DNA from: Pseudomonadota bacterium
GTDB taxonomy: Bacteria > Pseudomonadota > Alphaproteobacteria > Kiloniellales > JACOMY01
DNA length: 40,671 nucleotides
Direction: 5' to 3'
Assembly: GCA_029781795.1 (NCBI GenBank)
Contig: JAKOWB010000093.1
Location: 1-40,671, forward strand
Below, piece by piece: positions 8,267 to 16,984 of the stretch (positions are counted from its first letter, which is position 1; every line of letters starts with the position of its first letter). The notes beneath the pieces were generated by a model. It was not told the origin of the DNA. It saw only the letters and a list, made by a program, of their open reading frames with translations, and ran no database searches. The translations under genes and the position numbers were made by a program.

Positions 8267-8397
8267 GGCAGGGGCGCAAGGCGGCGGCTCATGCGCCGGA
8301 CAGTCGCGGAAGCGGCGGTGGCAGGCAAGCGCGCCCTGCCGCAGGGCTGCCCTGCCCGGCGGCAGCGCCCCCGCGCGGCCCCCGGCGCGCTGCGGCG

Positions 8398-8503
8398 CAA
8401 GAGCATCTTCGAGCGAAGTGGACGCCGCTTCGCGTCAAGAAAATGCGTGAAATCAACAGGTAGCTAGAGCGGTTCGATTCAATCGGAAGCGAAACCGCTC
8501 TGG
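8398..8503. repeat. Dispersed ~105 bp repeat, copy A (overlaps 3' end of the ArsR-type gene)
   Basis: Near-identical to copies B and C. Shared blocks include TCGAGCGAAGTGGACGCC, ATGCGTGAAATCAACAGGTA and GAGCGG..TCGAT..AATC. Two hairpins can form: GCGAAG...CTTCGC (8413-8433 region) and GAGCGGTT...AACCGCTC (8467-8500). Here the ends are degenerate (CAAG and CTGG instead of CTAG). The right 25 bases are translated as the C-terminus of the neighbouring regulator. Confidence 0.9.
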
Positions 8504-9213
8504 CCGACGAAGGTCGCGTCGGGCAGGCCGAGGCGGCGCACGAAGCCCTGGCGCCCGGCCGGCGTGATCGTGATCGCGCGGCTGTCCTGCTGCCGGCGGA
8601 TCCAGCCCAGCCGGAAGCACTGCTTCGCCAGGGCCTGCCCCAGCGCGCCGGCCAGGTGCGGGCGCCGCTCGCTCCAGTCCAGGCAGGGCCGGCAGAAGCA
8701 GCGACGCCCGCCGGTCAGCCCCTCGATGTCGAGGCCGAAGTCGCCGAGGAAGCGCGCGCCCGCCGGCGTGACGCGCCCGCCTTCGGCCGTCAGTTCGACA
8801 TGGCCGGCGGCGACCAGCGCGTCGGCCAGCGCGACGCCGAGGCGCCCGGCCAGATGGTCGTAGCAGGTGCGGGCGAGGCGCAGCGCCGCGTCGGCCGGCC
8901 CGGTGGGGCGGTGGCGCTTCGGCCCCTCCACCGCGGCGACGAGCTGGATGCCCTCCAGCATGCGCGCGACCAGCGGCGAGGCCAGGCGGAAGTAGCGGTG
9001 CCGCCCCTGCTTCTCCAGCGCCAGCAGGCCAAGCTCGGTCAGCTTCGCCAGGTGCCCGCTGGCGGTCGGCGCGGCGATGCCGCCGTGCCAGGCCAGTTCC
9101 CCCGCCGTCAGCGCGCGCCCGTCGAGCAGCGCGGTCAGCATCTTGGCGCGGGTGGGATCGCCCAGCGCCGCGCCGATCTCGGCCAGGGCGACAGGCGAGG
9201 CGATCTGGGTCAT
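8479..9213 (-). CDS. ArsR-family winged-helix transcriptional regulator with C-terminal extension
   Basis: 244 residues. The N-terminal winged helix (about 8-85) reads as ArsR type: [25 protein letters not shown], then [21 protein letters not shown] and a wing ending RHRYFRLA. The long C-terminal part contains [21 protein letters not shown] and a second small basic region with TITPAGRQG. This extended subfamily is not one of the classic metal sensors, though the CFCRPC cysteines could bind metal or sense redox state (inference). The last seven residues (QSGFASD) and the stop codon come from dispersed repeat copy A, so the native C-terminus has been replaced. It is divergent from the sirtuin gene across 141 bases and may regulate it. 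Confidence 0.85.
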   Translation of the reverse strand: MTQIASPVALAEIGAALGDPTRAKMLTALLDGRALTAGELAWHGGIAAPTASGHLAKLTELGLLALEKQGRHRYFRLASPLVARMLEGIQLVAAVEGPKRHRPTGPADAALRLARTCYDHLAGRLGVALADALVAAGHVELTAEGGRVTPAGARFLGDFGLDIEGLTGGRRCFCRPCLDWSERRPHLAGALGQALAKQCFRLGWIRRQQDSRAITITPAGRQGFVRRLGLPDATFVGQSGFASD

Positions 9214-9354
9214 GGAACCGGACCTGTTCGTGCTTGCGGGAGGGCCAGTCTAGGCCCGCCGCCGCGCGCTGTCCCGGCGGGACGCTTCGGTCACGGCCGA
9301 AGCATCCCGCCGCCGTCTGGCGCACGGGCCAACCGTCGCGCTATCACTGCCGCC

Positions 9355-10086
9355 ATGGCGCTCACCAAGGACTGGCCGCCCCGCCGCATCGTCGTGCTGA
9401 CCGGGGCCGGCATCTCGAAGGAATCGGGGCTCGACACCTTCCGCGACAAGGACGGCCTCTGGTCGCGCGTGCGGCTGGAGGACGTGGCGACGCCCGAGGC
9501 CTTCCGCCGCGATCCGGCGCGCGTGCAGGCCTTCTACAACGCGCGGCGCCAGGGCCTGCAGGATCGCGCCGTGCAGCCCAACGCGGCGCACCGCGCGCTG
9601 GCCAGGCTGCAGGCCGCGCCGCGCTTCGAGACGCTGCTGGTGACGCAGAACATCGACGACCTGCACGAGCGCGGCGGCTCCACCCAGGTGCTGCACATGC
9701 ACGGCGAGCTGTTGAAGGCCGAGTGCCTGGCCTGCGGCGGCGTGCACCTCTGGCCGGGCGACCTCGACACCGCCAGCCTCTGTCCGGCCTGCGCGGCACG
9801 TGGCCGGCTGCGCCCGCAGGTGGTCTGGTTCGGCGAAATGCCGCTGGAGATGGAGCGCATCCAGGCGGCGCTCGCCGCCTGCGACCTCTTCGTCTCCATC
9901 GGCACCTCGGGCAACGTCTATCCGGCGGCCGGCTTCGTCGCCGAGGCCCGCGCCGGCGGCGCCCACACGGTCGAGCTCAACCTCGAACCCTCGGAGGGCG
10001 CGCGCCTCTTCCGCGAGGCGCACCACGGCCCGGCCAGCGAGATCGTGCCGGCCTACGTCGAGAGCCTGCTGGCGCTCGCGACCTGA
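9355..10086 (+). CDS. cobB: Sir2-family NAD-dependent protein deacylase (CobB-like)
   Basis: 243 residues, complete. It removes acyl groups from protein lysines using NAD. The Rossmann motif [14 protein letters not shown] (17-30), [12 protein letters not shown] (98-108) and catalytic His116 in HMHGEL are present. So are four zinc cysteines (C124, C127, C143, C146). Y61-x-x-R64 matches the pair that lets SIRT5 and E. coli CobB accept succinyl and malonyl groups, so desuccinylase activity is likely as well as deacetylase activity. The C-terminus carries [15 protein letters not shown] and ELNLEP. ATG 9355 was chosen because homology begins there. It is divergent from the ArsR-type regulator. Confidence 0.93.
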   Translation: MALTKDWPPRRIVVLTGAGISKESGLDTFRDKDGLWSRVRLEDVATPEAFRRDPARVQAFYNARRQGLQDRAVQPNAAHRALARLQAAPRFETLLVTQNIDDLHERGGSTQVLHMHGELLKAECLACGGVHLWPGDLDTASLCPACAARGRLRPQVVWFGEMPLEMERIQAALAACDLFVSIGTSGNVYPAAGFVAEARAGGAHTVELNLEPSEGARLFREAHHGPASEIVPAYVESLLALAT

Positions 10087-10096
10087 GCTTCCAACG

Positions 10097-10297
10097 CTAG
10101 TCCTTCGTCTCCAGCGCGCGCTCGTCCGGGTGACGCAGCGCCTGCTCGATCTCGCGGCGGCGCGAGCCGCGGCGCAGCTCGCGATGCACGGCGCCAAAGA
10201 GACCGGGCACCGCCTCGGGCCCGGTCGCCGGTTCGCTGGCGGGCGGGGTCTTGGCCTTGGGCGTGACAGCGTTGCCCTGCTTGCTCTTGCTGGTCAT
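10097..10297 (-). CDS. Small basic protein of unknown function (66 aa)
   Basis: I do not recognise a family. The N-terminal third is Lys/Thr/Ser/Pro-rich and looks disordered. The C-terminal part (GLFGAVHRELRRGSRRREIEQALRHPDERALETKD) can form an Arg-rich amphipathic helix. There is no signal peptide or cysteine. AAAAGGTG sits about six bases before ATG 10297, a good ribosome site that supports translation. It converges on the sirtuin gene, with ten bases between the stops. It may bind nucleic acid or a protein partner, but that is only suggested by charge. Confidence 0.5.
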   Translation of the reverse strand: MTSKSKQGNAVTPKAKTPPASEPATGPEAVPGLFGAVHRELRRGSRRREIEQALRHPDERALETKD

Positions 10298-10380
10298 GGC
10301 GCACCTTTTAATGGCGTTTCAGGAATAGACGCTTCTTCTGGACATGGGCAGCATCATGGCTGGGTTGAAGCAAAGTCATC

Positions 10381-10409
10381 TTGACCGATCGTTAAATTGA
10401 ATTTGATGA
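10381..10409 (+). promoter_or_regulatory. AT-rich promoter/operator candidate before the LysR gene
   Basis: TTGACC at 10381-10386 and TGATGA at 10404-10409 are 17 bases apart. Between them lies the perfect palindrome AAATTGAATTT (10394-10404), an AT-rich site of the sort LysR proteins use. It lies just 12 bases before the LysR ATG, so it could serve in autoregulation. The match to promoter consensus is only moderate. Confidence 0.35.
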
Positions 10410-10416
10410 TCCAGGG

Positions 10417-11340
10417 ATGGCGAACTGGTTGCCCGGACTGGGCCTGCTGCGCGGCTTCGAAGCGACCGCCCGGCATTTGAGTTTCACCCGCGCAGCCGCC
10501 GAGCTTGGCGTCACGCCCGCCGCCGTCAGCCATCACGTCCGCGAGCTGGAGCGCCTGCTGCAGGTCAGCCTGCTGAAGCGCTCGAGCCGCTCGGTCAAGC
10601 CGACGCCGGAGGGCGAGATCCTGCAGGCCGGCGTTGCCGAGGGGCTGGAGGCGATCCGCCGCGCCGTGCAGCGCATCACCGGCGAGCGGCGCCACCGCCT
10701 GGTCATCAGCGTCACGCCCTCGCTGGCGGCGAAGTGGCTGATGCCGCGCCTGCCGCGCTTCCTGGCCGCGGTGCCGGAGGCCGACGTGCGCCTGGACGTC
10801 AACACGCGGCTGGTCGACTTCAACCGCGACGACGCCGACCTGGCGCTGCGCTTCGGCACCGGGCGCTACGAAGGCCTCGGCGTCGACCGCCTGTTCGAGG
10901 AGACGATCTTCCCGGTCTGCAGCCCGCGGCTGCTGCAGGGCGCCAAGCCGCTGGCGAAGCCGCAGGACCTGGCGCACCACACGCTGCTGCACGTCGACTG
11001 GCAGGCGCAAGGCGCGACCTGGCCGGACTGGGCCATGTGGCTGCAGGCGGCGCGGGTCAGCGGCGTCGACACCAGCCGCGGCCTGCACCTCAGCATGACG
11101 GCGCTGGCGCTGCAGGCGGCGATGGACGGCCAGGGCGTGGCGCTGGGCGAATCCACCCTGGTGGCCGACGACCTGGCGGCCGGGCGGCTGGTGCGGCCCT
11201 TCCGCGTCTCGCTGCCGGGTCCCGCCGGCTTCTGCTACCACCTGGTCTATCCGCCGGGCGCCCTGGAGCGCCCGCTGGTCCGCGCCTTCCGCGACTGGGT
11301 GCTGGAGGAGGCGCGCGAGGCCCGGGCCAAGGCAGCCTAG
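10417..11340 (+). CDS. LysR-family transcriptional regulator (GcvA-like)
   Basis: 307 residues, complete. The N-terminal helix-turn-helix (about 9-66) reads LRGFEATARHLSFTRAAAELGVTPAAVSHHVRELERLL. A periplasmic-binding-protein-type effector domain follows (from about 90), with the GcvA-group features LMPRLPRFLAAVPEADVRLDVNTR and DADLALRFGTGRYEGL. The effector is unknown. GGG lies immediately before ATG 10417. It is convergent with the imine-reductase-like gene, and their stops share the palindrome CTAG (11337-11340). Confidence 0.92.
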   Translation: MANWLPGLGLLRGFEATARHLSFTRAAAELGVTPAAVSHHVRELERLLQVSLLKRSSRSVKPTPEGEILQAGVAEGLEAIRRAVQRITGERRHRLVISVTPSLAAKWLMPRLPRFLAAVPEADVRLDVNTRLVDFNRDDADLALRFGTGRYEGLGVDRLFEETIFPVCSPRLLQGAKPLAKPQDLAHHTLLHVDWQAQGATWPDWAMWLQAARVSGVDTSRGLHLSMTALALQAAMDGQGVALGESTLVADDLAAGRLVRPFRVSLPGPAGFCYHLVYPPGALERPLVRAFRDWVLEEAREARAKAA

Positions 11341-12233
11341 TCCGACAGCGCCTCGCCCGCCGGCGCCTCGCCCGGCGGCAGGAACTGCGCGAAGCAGGCG
11401 GCGATCTCGCGGTCGCCGGCGCCCGCCGCGATGGCGGCGCGCATCGCCGCGTGCGCCGCATCGAGCAGCGGCGTGCGGGCGCCGCTGCCGCGCGCCACCT
11501 CGAGCACCGTGGCCAGGGCCTTCTCGTGCACCGCCAGCGATGCCTGGGTCGCCGGCGCGAAGTGCCCGGCGGCGATCTCGCCCTTGGCACGCTCGATGTT
11601 GCGGAACAGCGGGCCCAGCAGGTCCATGGCGATGTCGGTAAAGAGCGTGGTGTCGAGCCCGGCCGCCCGCGCCAGCGCCGCCGACTGCAGGTAGCTCATC
11701 ATCCAGGTGTAGTTCCGCGCCAGCAGCACGTTGTCGTAGGTCTTGGCCAGGCCGGGGGCCGCGCCGACGTGGCGCTGCCGCGGCCCGAGCGGCGCCAGCA
11801 GCGGGCACAGCCGCGCGAACAGCGCCGGCTCGCCGTCGTAGAGCAGCAGCACCCGCTCGCTGCCGATGTCCGAGGGGTAGCCCATGATGCCGACGTCGAG
11901 CAGCCCGCAGCCCAGCGCCGCGGCCCAGGCGGCGAAGGCGCGCGCCTCGTCCGGCAGGCCGGAGCAGAACTGCACCAGCGTCTTGCCCGGCAGCAGCGCC
12001 TCCACCGGCGCCAGTGTGGCGCGGGTCGACCCGTAGCTCAGCGAGATCAGCAGCACCACTTCGGCGTCGCCGACCGCGTCCGCCAGGCGCGGCGTCAGGC
12101 GCACGCCGGCGGCGGCGAGGTCGGGCAGCGTCCGTGGCGTGCGGTTCCAGCCGGCGACCGCGCGCCCGCCGCGCGCCAGGGCGCCGGCCAGCGCCTGGCC
12201 CATGTTGCCCAGCCCGACGACGGCGATGCGCAT
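11337..12233 (-). CDS. NAD(P)-dependent imine-reductase / beta-hydroxyacid-dehydrogenase-like oxidoreductase
   Basis: 298 residues. The N-terminal Rossmann fold begins MRIAVVGLGNMGQALAGALARGG, and WNRTP fits NADPH preference. The segment GIMGYPSDIGSERVLLLYDG matches imine reductases better than 3-hydroxyisobutyrate dehydrogenases. The all-helical C-terminal domain reads LAKTYDNVLLARNYTWMMSYLQSAALARAAGL. The reaction is probably reduction of an imine or keto group on an unknown small molecule. ATG 12233 follows GAGGGGAG. It is the third gene of the GntR/Gfo-Idh operon, starting 13 bases after the Gfo/Idh stop. Confidence 0.82.
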   Translation of the reverse strand: MRIAVVGLGNMGQALAGALARGGRAVAGWNRTPRTLPDLAAAGVRLTPRLADAVGDAEVVLLISLSYGSTRATLAPVEALLPGKTLVQFCSGLPDEARAFAAWAAALGCGLLDVGIMGYPSDIGSERVLLLYDGEPALFARLCPLLAPLGPRQRHVGAAPGLAKTYDNVLLARNYTWMMSYLQSAALARAAGLDTTLFTDIAMDLLGPLFRNIERAKGEIAAGHFAPATQASLAVHEKALATVLEVARGSGARTPLLDAAHAAMRAAIAAGAGDREIAACFAQFLPPGEAPAGEALSD

Positions 12234-12246
12234 GCGGCGGCTCCCC

Positions 12247-13293
12247 TCAGCGATAGGCCAGCAGCAGCGTCTCCAGCGCGGCGAGGCCGGCCTCGCCCGG
12301 CGTCGCCGCCGGTCGGCCGGCGCGCACGTCGTCGACCAGCGACTGCATCTGCGCACGGAAGTGATCGGGCGGCGGCGCGCCCTCCAGCGGGATCAGGCGC
12401 GGTCCCTCGGCGGTGAAGTGGAACAGCTGGTTGGCGTAGTGGAAGACACGCAGCGCGCCCTTGGTGCCGTAGAAGTGGATCGAGCCGGGATGCTTGATCC
12501 AGCCGCCCGCCCGGACGTAGCCGTCGACGTCCCAGCCGTCGCCCAGGGTGAAGAGCCCTTCGTTCGGCAGCTCGGTGGGGAAGGTGCACTCGTCATAGAC
12601 CAGCTCGGCGATGGCGCCGTTGTCGTAGTCGAGTTGCAGGAACTCGGGCCGCATCGGCTGGCCGGTGCGGTTGCCGCGCCCATGCCCGCCGGTGACGCGC
12701 GCGCCGGTGACCCAGGCGAAGACGTCGATGAGGTGGATGCCATGGTCCACCAGGCCCATCCCGAAGCCGCCCGGACCGCCCTTGGGATAGTGATGCTCGG
12801 ACATGGGCTTGGCATGCTCCGGCCCCTTGCCGCCCAGCGACTGCTCGCGCATCAGCACGACCTCGCCGATCAGGCCGGCCCGCACCAGTTCGCGCGCCTT
12901 CATCACCGCCGGCAGGAAGCGATAGGTCGAGCCATAGAACAGGCGCACGCCGGCCTTGGCGCAGCCCTCGATCATGCGCCGCGCACTGGCGGGGTCGAGC
13001 GCGATGGGCTTTTCCACCAGCACCTGAACGCCGGCCGCCGCTGCCTGCAGGGTCAGCGCCTCGTGGCTCGCCACCGTGGTGGCGATGCAGAGGATGTCGA
13101 GCTTCGCCTCGGCCAGCATGCGCCCGACGTCGGTGAAGGTGGCGAGGCCGCGCGCCGGGTCGAGCGCCTGGAAGGCCGCCGGGTTGGCGTCGGCGACGGC
13201 GACCAGGCGGGCGCCCTCGAGGTGGCGATAGGCCTCGGCATGGATGCGGCCGACGTTGCCCAGGCCGGCCAGGCCGACGCGCAACTCACTCAT
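12247..13293 (-). CDS. Gfo/Idh/MocA-family NAD(P)-dependent oxidoreductase
   Basis: 348 residues. The N-terminal Rossmann domain (VGLAGLGNVGRIHAEAYRHL) is followed by the family motif EKPIALDPASARRM, where the lysine of EKP is catalytic and contacts the cofactor. The C-terminal substrate domain contains GGPGGFGMGLVDHGIHLIDVFAWVTG with the conserved Asp/His pair of the active site. Members oxidise or reduce sugars, inositols or related polyols; the substrate is unknown here. Its start overlaps the GntR stop by 8 bases, so the two are translationally coupled. GntR control of the operon is likely. Confidence 0.92.
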   Translation of the reverse strand: MSELRVGLAGLGNVGRIHAEAYRHLEGARLVAVADANPAAFQALDPARGLATFTDVGRMLAEAKLDILCIATTVASHEALTLQAAAAGVQVLVEKPIALDPASARRMIEGCAKAGVRLFYGSTYRFLPAVMKARELVRAGLIGEVVLMREQSLGGKGPEHAKPMSEHHYPKGGPGGFGMGLVDHGIHLIDVFAWVTGARVTGGHGRGNRTGQPMRPEFLQLDYDNGAIAELVYDECTFPTELPNEGLFTLGDGWDVDGYVRAGGWIKHPGSIHFYGTKGALRVFHYANQLFHFTAEGPRLIPLEGAPPPDHFRAQMQSLVDDVRAGRPAATPGEAGLAALETLLLAYR

Positions 13294-13999
13294 GGGACTC
13301 TTCTCCGGGCTCGGGGGCGAAGCTGGCGAGGCGGCGCAGGATGGCGCCGGCCTCCTCGATGTCGGCGGCGAGCGCCGCGCGCGCCGCGGCGGCGTCCTGG
13401 CGGCGCAGCGCGGTCAGGATCGGCTTGTGCCGCGCATGGCCGACGCTGGGCCTGGGTCCGCTGGCGAAGACCCAGGTGAGATAGGGCCCGGCCTGCAGCC
13501 ACAGCGATTCGATGATCGGCAGCAGCACGGCCGAGCCGGCGGCGCGGTAGAGCGTGAAGTGGAAGTCCTGGTTGAGGCCGATGTAGCGCGCGCGCTCGAC
13601 CCGGCGCGCCGCTTCGTCCATCGCCCGGTCGATCCGGGCCAGTTCCGCCAGGGTCGAACGCTCCATGCGCGTCGCCGCCTGCCCGGCGGCGAAGCCCTCG
13701 ACCTCCATGCGGATCGCCTTCAGATCCTCGAATCCGGTCAGCGTCAGCAGCGGCGTGCCGAAGGAACGGTTGGGCAGCATCACCAGCGCGCGCTCGGCGA
13801 CGAGCTGGCGCAGCGCCTCGCGCACCGGCATGGCGCTGGTGCCCAGCGCCGTCGCCACAGCACGGATGGTGAGCGAGCGGCCGGGCGGCACATGGCCGCG
13901 CATCAGCGCCTGGCGCAGCGCGCGATAGACACGCTCCTGCAGGTTCTCCCGCGGCGGCGGCGCGAGGCCCTCGAGGTCGGCTTGCAGCGGCAGCGCCAT
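13286..13999 (-). CDS. GntR-family regulator (FadR/FCD subfamily)
   Basis: 237 residues. A winged helix (about 15-80) contains LQERVYRALRQALMRGHVPPGRSLTIRAVATALGTSAMPVREALRQL. The all-helical FCD effector domain follows, with the metal/ligand-binding pattern (Asp in RIDRAMDEA, His in NQDFHFTLYRAAG, His in GHARHKPILTALRRQD). FCD regulators sense small carboxylic acids. It heads the operon with the Gfo/Idh and imine-reductase-like genes and is divergent from the acyl-CoA synthetase. The palindrome in the gap is its probable operator. Confidence 0.93.
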   Translation of the reverse strand: MALPLQADLEGLAPPPRENLQERVYRALRQALMRGHVPPGRSLTIRAVATALGTSAMPVREALRQLVAERALVMLPNRSFGTPLLTLTGFEDLKAIRMEVEGFAAGQAATRMERSTLAELARIDRAMDEAARRVERARYIGLNQDFHFTLYRAAGSAVLLPIIESLWLQAGPYLTWVFASGPRPSVGHARHKPILTALRRQDAAAARAALAADIEEAGAILRRLASFAPEPGEESHE

Positions 14000-14030
14000 C
14001 GCCGCAGCCTAGGCAGGGCGCGGGCGCATT

Positions 14031-14049
14031 ACAACAGTTGTGATCACAA
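14031..14049. promoter_or_regulatory. Overlapping palindromes, probable GntR operator
   Basis: TTGTGATCACAA (14038-14049) is a perfect 12-base palindrome. It overlaps ACAACAGTTGT (14031-14041), a perfect 11-base one. It lies 32 bases before the GntR start and 55 bases before the acyl-CoA synthetase start. GntR/FCD proteins bind short palindromes of the TNGTNNNACNA kind, and the site would block both divergent promoters. Confidence 0.6.
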
Positions 14050-14103
14050 AGCGGCCGGGCGAGACTGGCGGCGCATCCTGCATCGGAGCTGGAGAGCGGG
14101 GCG

Positions 14104-16152
14104 ATGGATCTGAAACGCCTGCTGCGGCCGCAAAGCCTCGCCCTGGTCGGCGGCGCCTGGTGCGATACCGTGGCCCAGCAGTGCCGCGGCCTGGGCTATG
14201 CCGGGCGGCTCTACCGCGTGCATCCGACCCGTGCCGACAGCGCTGTCGAGCGCTATCACCGCGCTCTCGCCGCGCTACCCGAGGTGCCGGACTGCGTGGT
14301 GCTGGGCATCCAGCGCGAATTGACGGTGCCGGCCCTGGCCGAGGCGCGAGCCCTCAGCGCCGGCGGCGCCGTCTGCTTCGCCTCCGGCTTCGCCGAGGCG
14401 CAGACCGACAAGGGCCGGGCGCTGAACCGCGCGCTGCTGGAGGCGGCCGGCGAGATGCCCTTCCTCGGTCCCAACTGCTTCGGCTTCGTCAACTTCCTCG
14501 ACCGCGTGGCGGTCTGGCCCGATCAGGTCGGCGGCGATCCGGTGGAGCGCGGCGTGGCCCTGCTCTGCCAGTCGGGCGCCATCTCGGTCACGCTGATGGC
14601 GCAGCAGCGCGAGCTGCCGCTGGCCTACCTGGTCAGCCTCGGCAATCAGGCGCGCGTGCAGCAGCACCATCTGATCGACGCGCTGCTGGAGGACCCGCGG
14701 GTCACCGCCATCGGGCTCTATGTCGAGGCGCTGGGCGATCTCGCGGGCTTCGTCGCCGCGACGGAGCGGGCGCGCGCCAAGGGCATTCCGATCGCCGTCA
14801 TCAAGTCGGGACGCAGCGCCGCGGCGGCGCAGGCGACGCTCAGCCACACCGCCTCGCTCAGCGGCGCCGACCGGCTCTACGATGCGCTGTTCGAGCGCCT
14901 GGGCATCGCCCGCTGCCGCTCGCTCGCCGAGCTGGTGGAGACGCTGAAGGCGCTGCACGTCTTCGGGCCGCTGAAGGGCCGGCGCGTGCTCTTCACCGGC
15001 TGCTCCGGCGGCGACATGGCGATGACCGCCGACCTGGCCGAGGGGCTCGCGCTGGAGTTCCCGCCGCTGCCGGCGGCAACGCAGGCGGCGCTCGCCGCGC
15101 TGCTGGGCGAGCGCGTGCCGCTGGCCAACCCCTTCGATTTCCAGACCTACATCTGGTACGAGCGCGCCAAGCTCGACCGTCTCTTCGCCATCCTGGCCGG
15201 CGCCGGCTACGACGCGGTCGGCTTCCTCATCGACCATCCCGATCCGGCCTACTGCGACGTTTCCAGCTATGAGAGCGCGCTGAAGGCCTTCCTGGAGGCC
15301 ATGCTGGCCGCCAAGGTGCCGGCCGCCGCTGTCGCCTCGTTGCCGGAAACCCTACCCAAGCGCCTGCGGCGCCTGACCCTGGCGCGCGGCGCGGTGCCGC
15401 TGCAGGGCCTGCCCGAGGCGCTGAAGGCGGTGGCCGACGCGGCCGCCACCGGCGCCGCCTGGGCCGCGCCCGCGCCGGTCGCGATCCTGCCCGCCGCCGC
15501 GGCCGCCCCGGCGCACGCGGCCAGCGAAGGCGAGGCCAAGGACCTGCTCGATCGCATCGGCATCGCCACGCCGCCCCGCTGGATCGGCCCGCCGGAGGGC
15601 GCCGCCGCGGCGGCGGCGGCGCTCGGCTTCCCGGTGGCGGCGAAGGCCTGCGGCCCCGCGCTGCTGCACAAGACCGAGGCTGGCGGCGTGGCGCTCGGCC
15701 TCGCCGACCCCGAGGCCGTGGCGGCGGCCGCGGCGCGGCTCGGCCGGCTGGCGCCCGCCGTGCTGGTCGAGCGCATGGTCGAGGACGCCGTGGCCGAGTT
15801 GCTGCTGGGCGTCGTCGCCGACCCGCAGTTCGGTCCCACGCTGCTGCTCGGCGCCGGCGGCACCGAGGCCGAGCTGTGGCGCGACGCCGTGCCGCTGCTG
15901 CTGCCGCTGGAAGCTGCCCAGGTCGAAGCGGCGCTGCGCCGCCTGCGCATCTGGCCGCTGCTGGATGGCTGGCGCGGCCGGCCGCCGGGCGATGTCGCGG
16001 CGGTGGTGGCTGCCGTGCTGGCCCTGGCGCGCTGGCTGGAAGCCAATCCCACCGCCGTCGCGGAGCTGGAGATCAACCCCCTGATGGTGAGGCCGCGCGG
16101 CCGCGGCGCCGTCGCCGCCGACGCGCTGCTGCGGCGTGCCGGCTCGGTGTAA
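14104..16152 (+). CDS. NDP-forming acyl-CoA synthetase / acetate-CoA ligase family protein
   Basis: 682 residues in the order CoA-binding Rossmann domain (about 1-130), ligase-CoA domains (about 150-440) and C-terminal ATP-grasp (about 475-680). The family interconverts acyl-CoA, phosphate and ADP with acid, CoA and ATP. LCQSGAISVTLM and LSHTASLSGADRLYDALFERLG surround the phosphorylated histidine; the usual SHTG is SHTA here. FTGCSGGDMAMTAD and PVAAKACGPALLHKTEAGGVALGL mark the later domains. Related proteins often activate aromatic or branched acids. The substrate is unknown but may be linked to that of the divergent GntR operon. Many Ala-rich stretches are GC drift. Repeat copy B follows 31 bases after the stop. 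Confidence 0.88.
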   Translation: MDLKRLLRPQSLALVGGAWCDTVAQQCRGLGYAGRLYRVHPTRADSAVERYHRALAALPEVPDCVVLGIQRELTVPALAEARALSAGGAVCFASGFAEAQTDKGRALNRALLEAAGEMPFLGPNCFGFVNFLDRVAVWPDQVGGDPVERGVALLCQSGAISVTLMAQQRELPLAYLVSLGNQARVQQHHLIDALLEDPRVTAIGLYVEALGDLAGFVAATERARAKGIPIAVIKSGRSAAAAQATLSHTASLSGADRLYDALFERLGIARCRSLAELVETLKALHVFGPLKGRRVLFTGCSGGDMAMTADLAEGLALEFPPLPAATQAALAALLGERVPLANPFDFQTYIWYERAKLDRLFAILAGAGYDAVGFLIDHPDPAYCDVSSYESALKAFLEAMLAAKVPAAAVASLPETLPKRLRRLTLARGAVPLQGLPEALKAVADAAATGAAWAAPAPVAILPAAAAAPAHAASEGEAKDLLDRIGIATPPRWIGPPEGAAAAAAALGFPVAAKACGPALLHKTEAGGVALGLADPEAVAAAAARLGRLAPAVLVERMVEDAVAELLLGVVADPQFGPTLLLGAGGTEAELWRDAVPLLLPLEAAQVEAALRRLRIWPLLDGWRGRPPGDVAAVVAAVLALARWLEANPTAVAELEINPLMVRPRGRGAVAADALLRRAGSV

Positions 16153-16183
16153 ACGCGTAAGCGGCGCGCCGGGTCAGGCCGGC

Positions 16184-16289
16184 CTGGCGCATTCTCGAGC
16201 GAAGTGGACGCCGCTTCGCGTCAAGACGATGCGTGAAATCAACAGGTAGCTGGAGCGGCTCGATTCGATCAGAAGCGAACCCGCTCTAG
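16184..16289. repeat. Dispersed ~105 bp repeat, copy B (supplies stop codon of the DUF938 gene)
   Basis: Aligned end to end with copies A and C. The left end is CTGG (CTAG in copy C) and the right end is CTAG (16286-16289). The CTA of the right end is the stop codon of the minus-strand methyltransferase gene. It fills the gap between two convergent genes and, with its two hairpins, could act as a bidirectional terminator. Confidence 0.9.
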
Positions 16290-16909
16290 CGGCGGCGCAG
16301 CACCACGGCGAGGTTGTTGGCCGGGAGCTGGTGGATCTCGGGCGCGATGAAGCCCTGGGCGGCGGCGGCCGGCACGACCTCGTGGTCGAGGCAGCGCAGG
16401 CCCCAGGCGGCATCGCGTTCGCGCAGCGTGCGATCGAAGGCCGCATTGGAGGGCGCGGTGTGCTCGCCGCCGCGCTTGAAGGGGCCGTAGAGCAGCAGCG
16501 GCGCGCCCGGCGGCAACAGCCGCGCGGCGCCGGCCAGCAGGCCCAGGGCCGCCACCCAGGGCGCGATGTGGATCATGTTGCAGCAGAAGATCGCCTCGGC
16601 CCGGTCCACCGGCCAGACCGGCGCCGTGGTGTCGAGCCGCAGCGCCGGCAGGATGCGCGCGCCCTGTGGCGGCCCCTCGCGCAGCGGCTGGGTGTGGCCG
16701 TCGATACCGGCGAGCGCGGCAGGGTCGGCGTCGCTCGGCTGCCAGGCGAGGCGCGGCGAAAGATGCGGCGCCATGAAGGCCGCGTGCTCGCCGGTGCCGC
16801 TCGCGACCTCCAGCAGCAGGCCCTGGTCGGGTAGGATCTCGCGCAGCACCGCCAGGATCGGTTCGCGATTGCGCAGGGTCGCCGGGGCATGCGGCAGGGG
16901 CTGGGTCAT
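16286..16909 (-). CDS. DUF938 family SAM-dependent methyltransferase-like protein
   Basis: 207 residues. The class I methyltransferase core is visible: LLLEVASGTGEHAAFMAPHL (motif I), WQPSDAD, then FCCNMIHIAPW and LLLYGPFKRGGEHTAPSNAAFD, a sequence typical of DUF938 (UPF0585). N-terminal NREPILAVLREILP is also characteristic. The substrate is unknown for the whole family. The start at ATG 16909 is the first with full homology. It is divergent from the uracil-DNA-glycosylase-like gene across 75 bases. Its stop is provided by repeat copy B. Confidence 0.9.
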   Translation of the reverse strand: MTQPLPHAPATLRNREPILAVLREILPDQGLLLEVASGTGEHAAFMAPHLSPRLAWQPSDADPAALAGIDGHTQPLREGPPQGARILPALRLDTTAPVWPVDRAEAIFCCNMIHIAPWVAALGLLAGAARLLPPGAPLLLYGPFKRGGEHTAPSNAAFDRTLRERDAAWGLRCLDHEVVPAAAAQGFIAPEIHQLPANNLAVVLRRR

Positions 16910-16984
16910 GGCGGCAGCATGCGTGCCAACCGCGGGCTTGGCGAGGGCTGTTATCGGCGGCGCCGGGCGCCTATCTCTTGTGCC

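Noticed and set aside
8467..8500. GGTTCGATTC resembling a tRNA T-arm within repeat copy A
   Set aside because: No acceptor, D or anticodon arm can be built around it. It is one arm of the dispersed-repeat hairpin and recurs only as part of that repeat.
10354..11808. Long minus-strand open frame through the LysR gene
   Set aside because: Shadow frame: its sense partner has a clear helix-turn-helix and effector domain.
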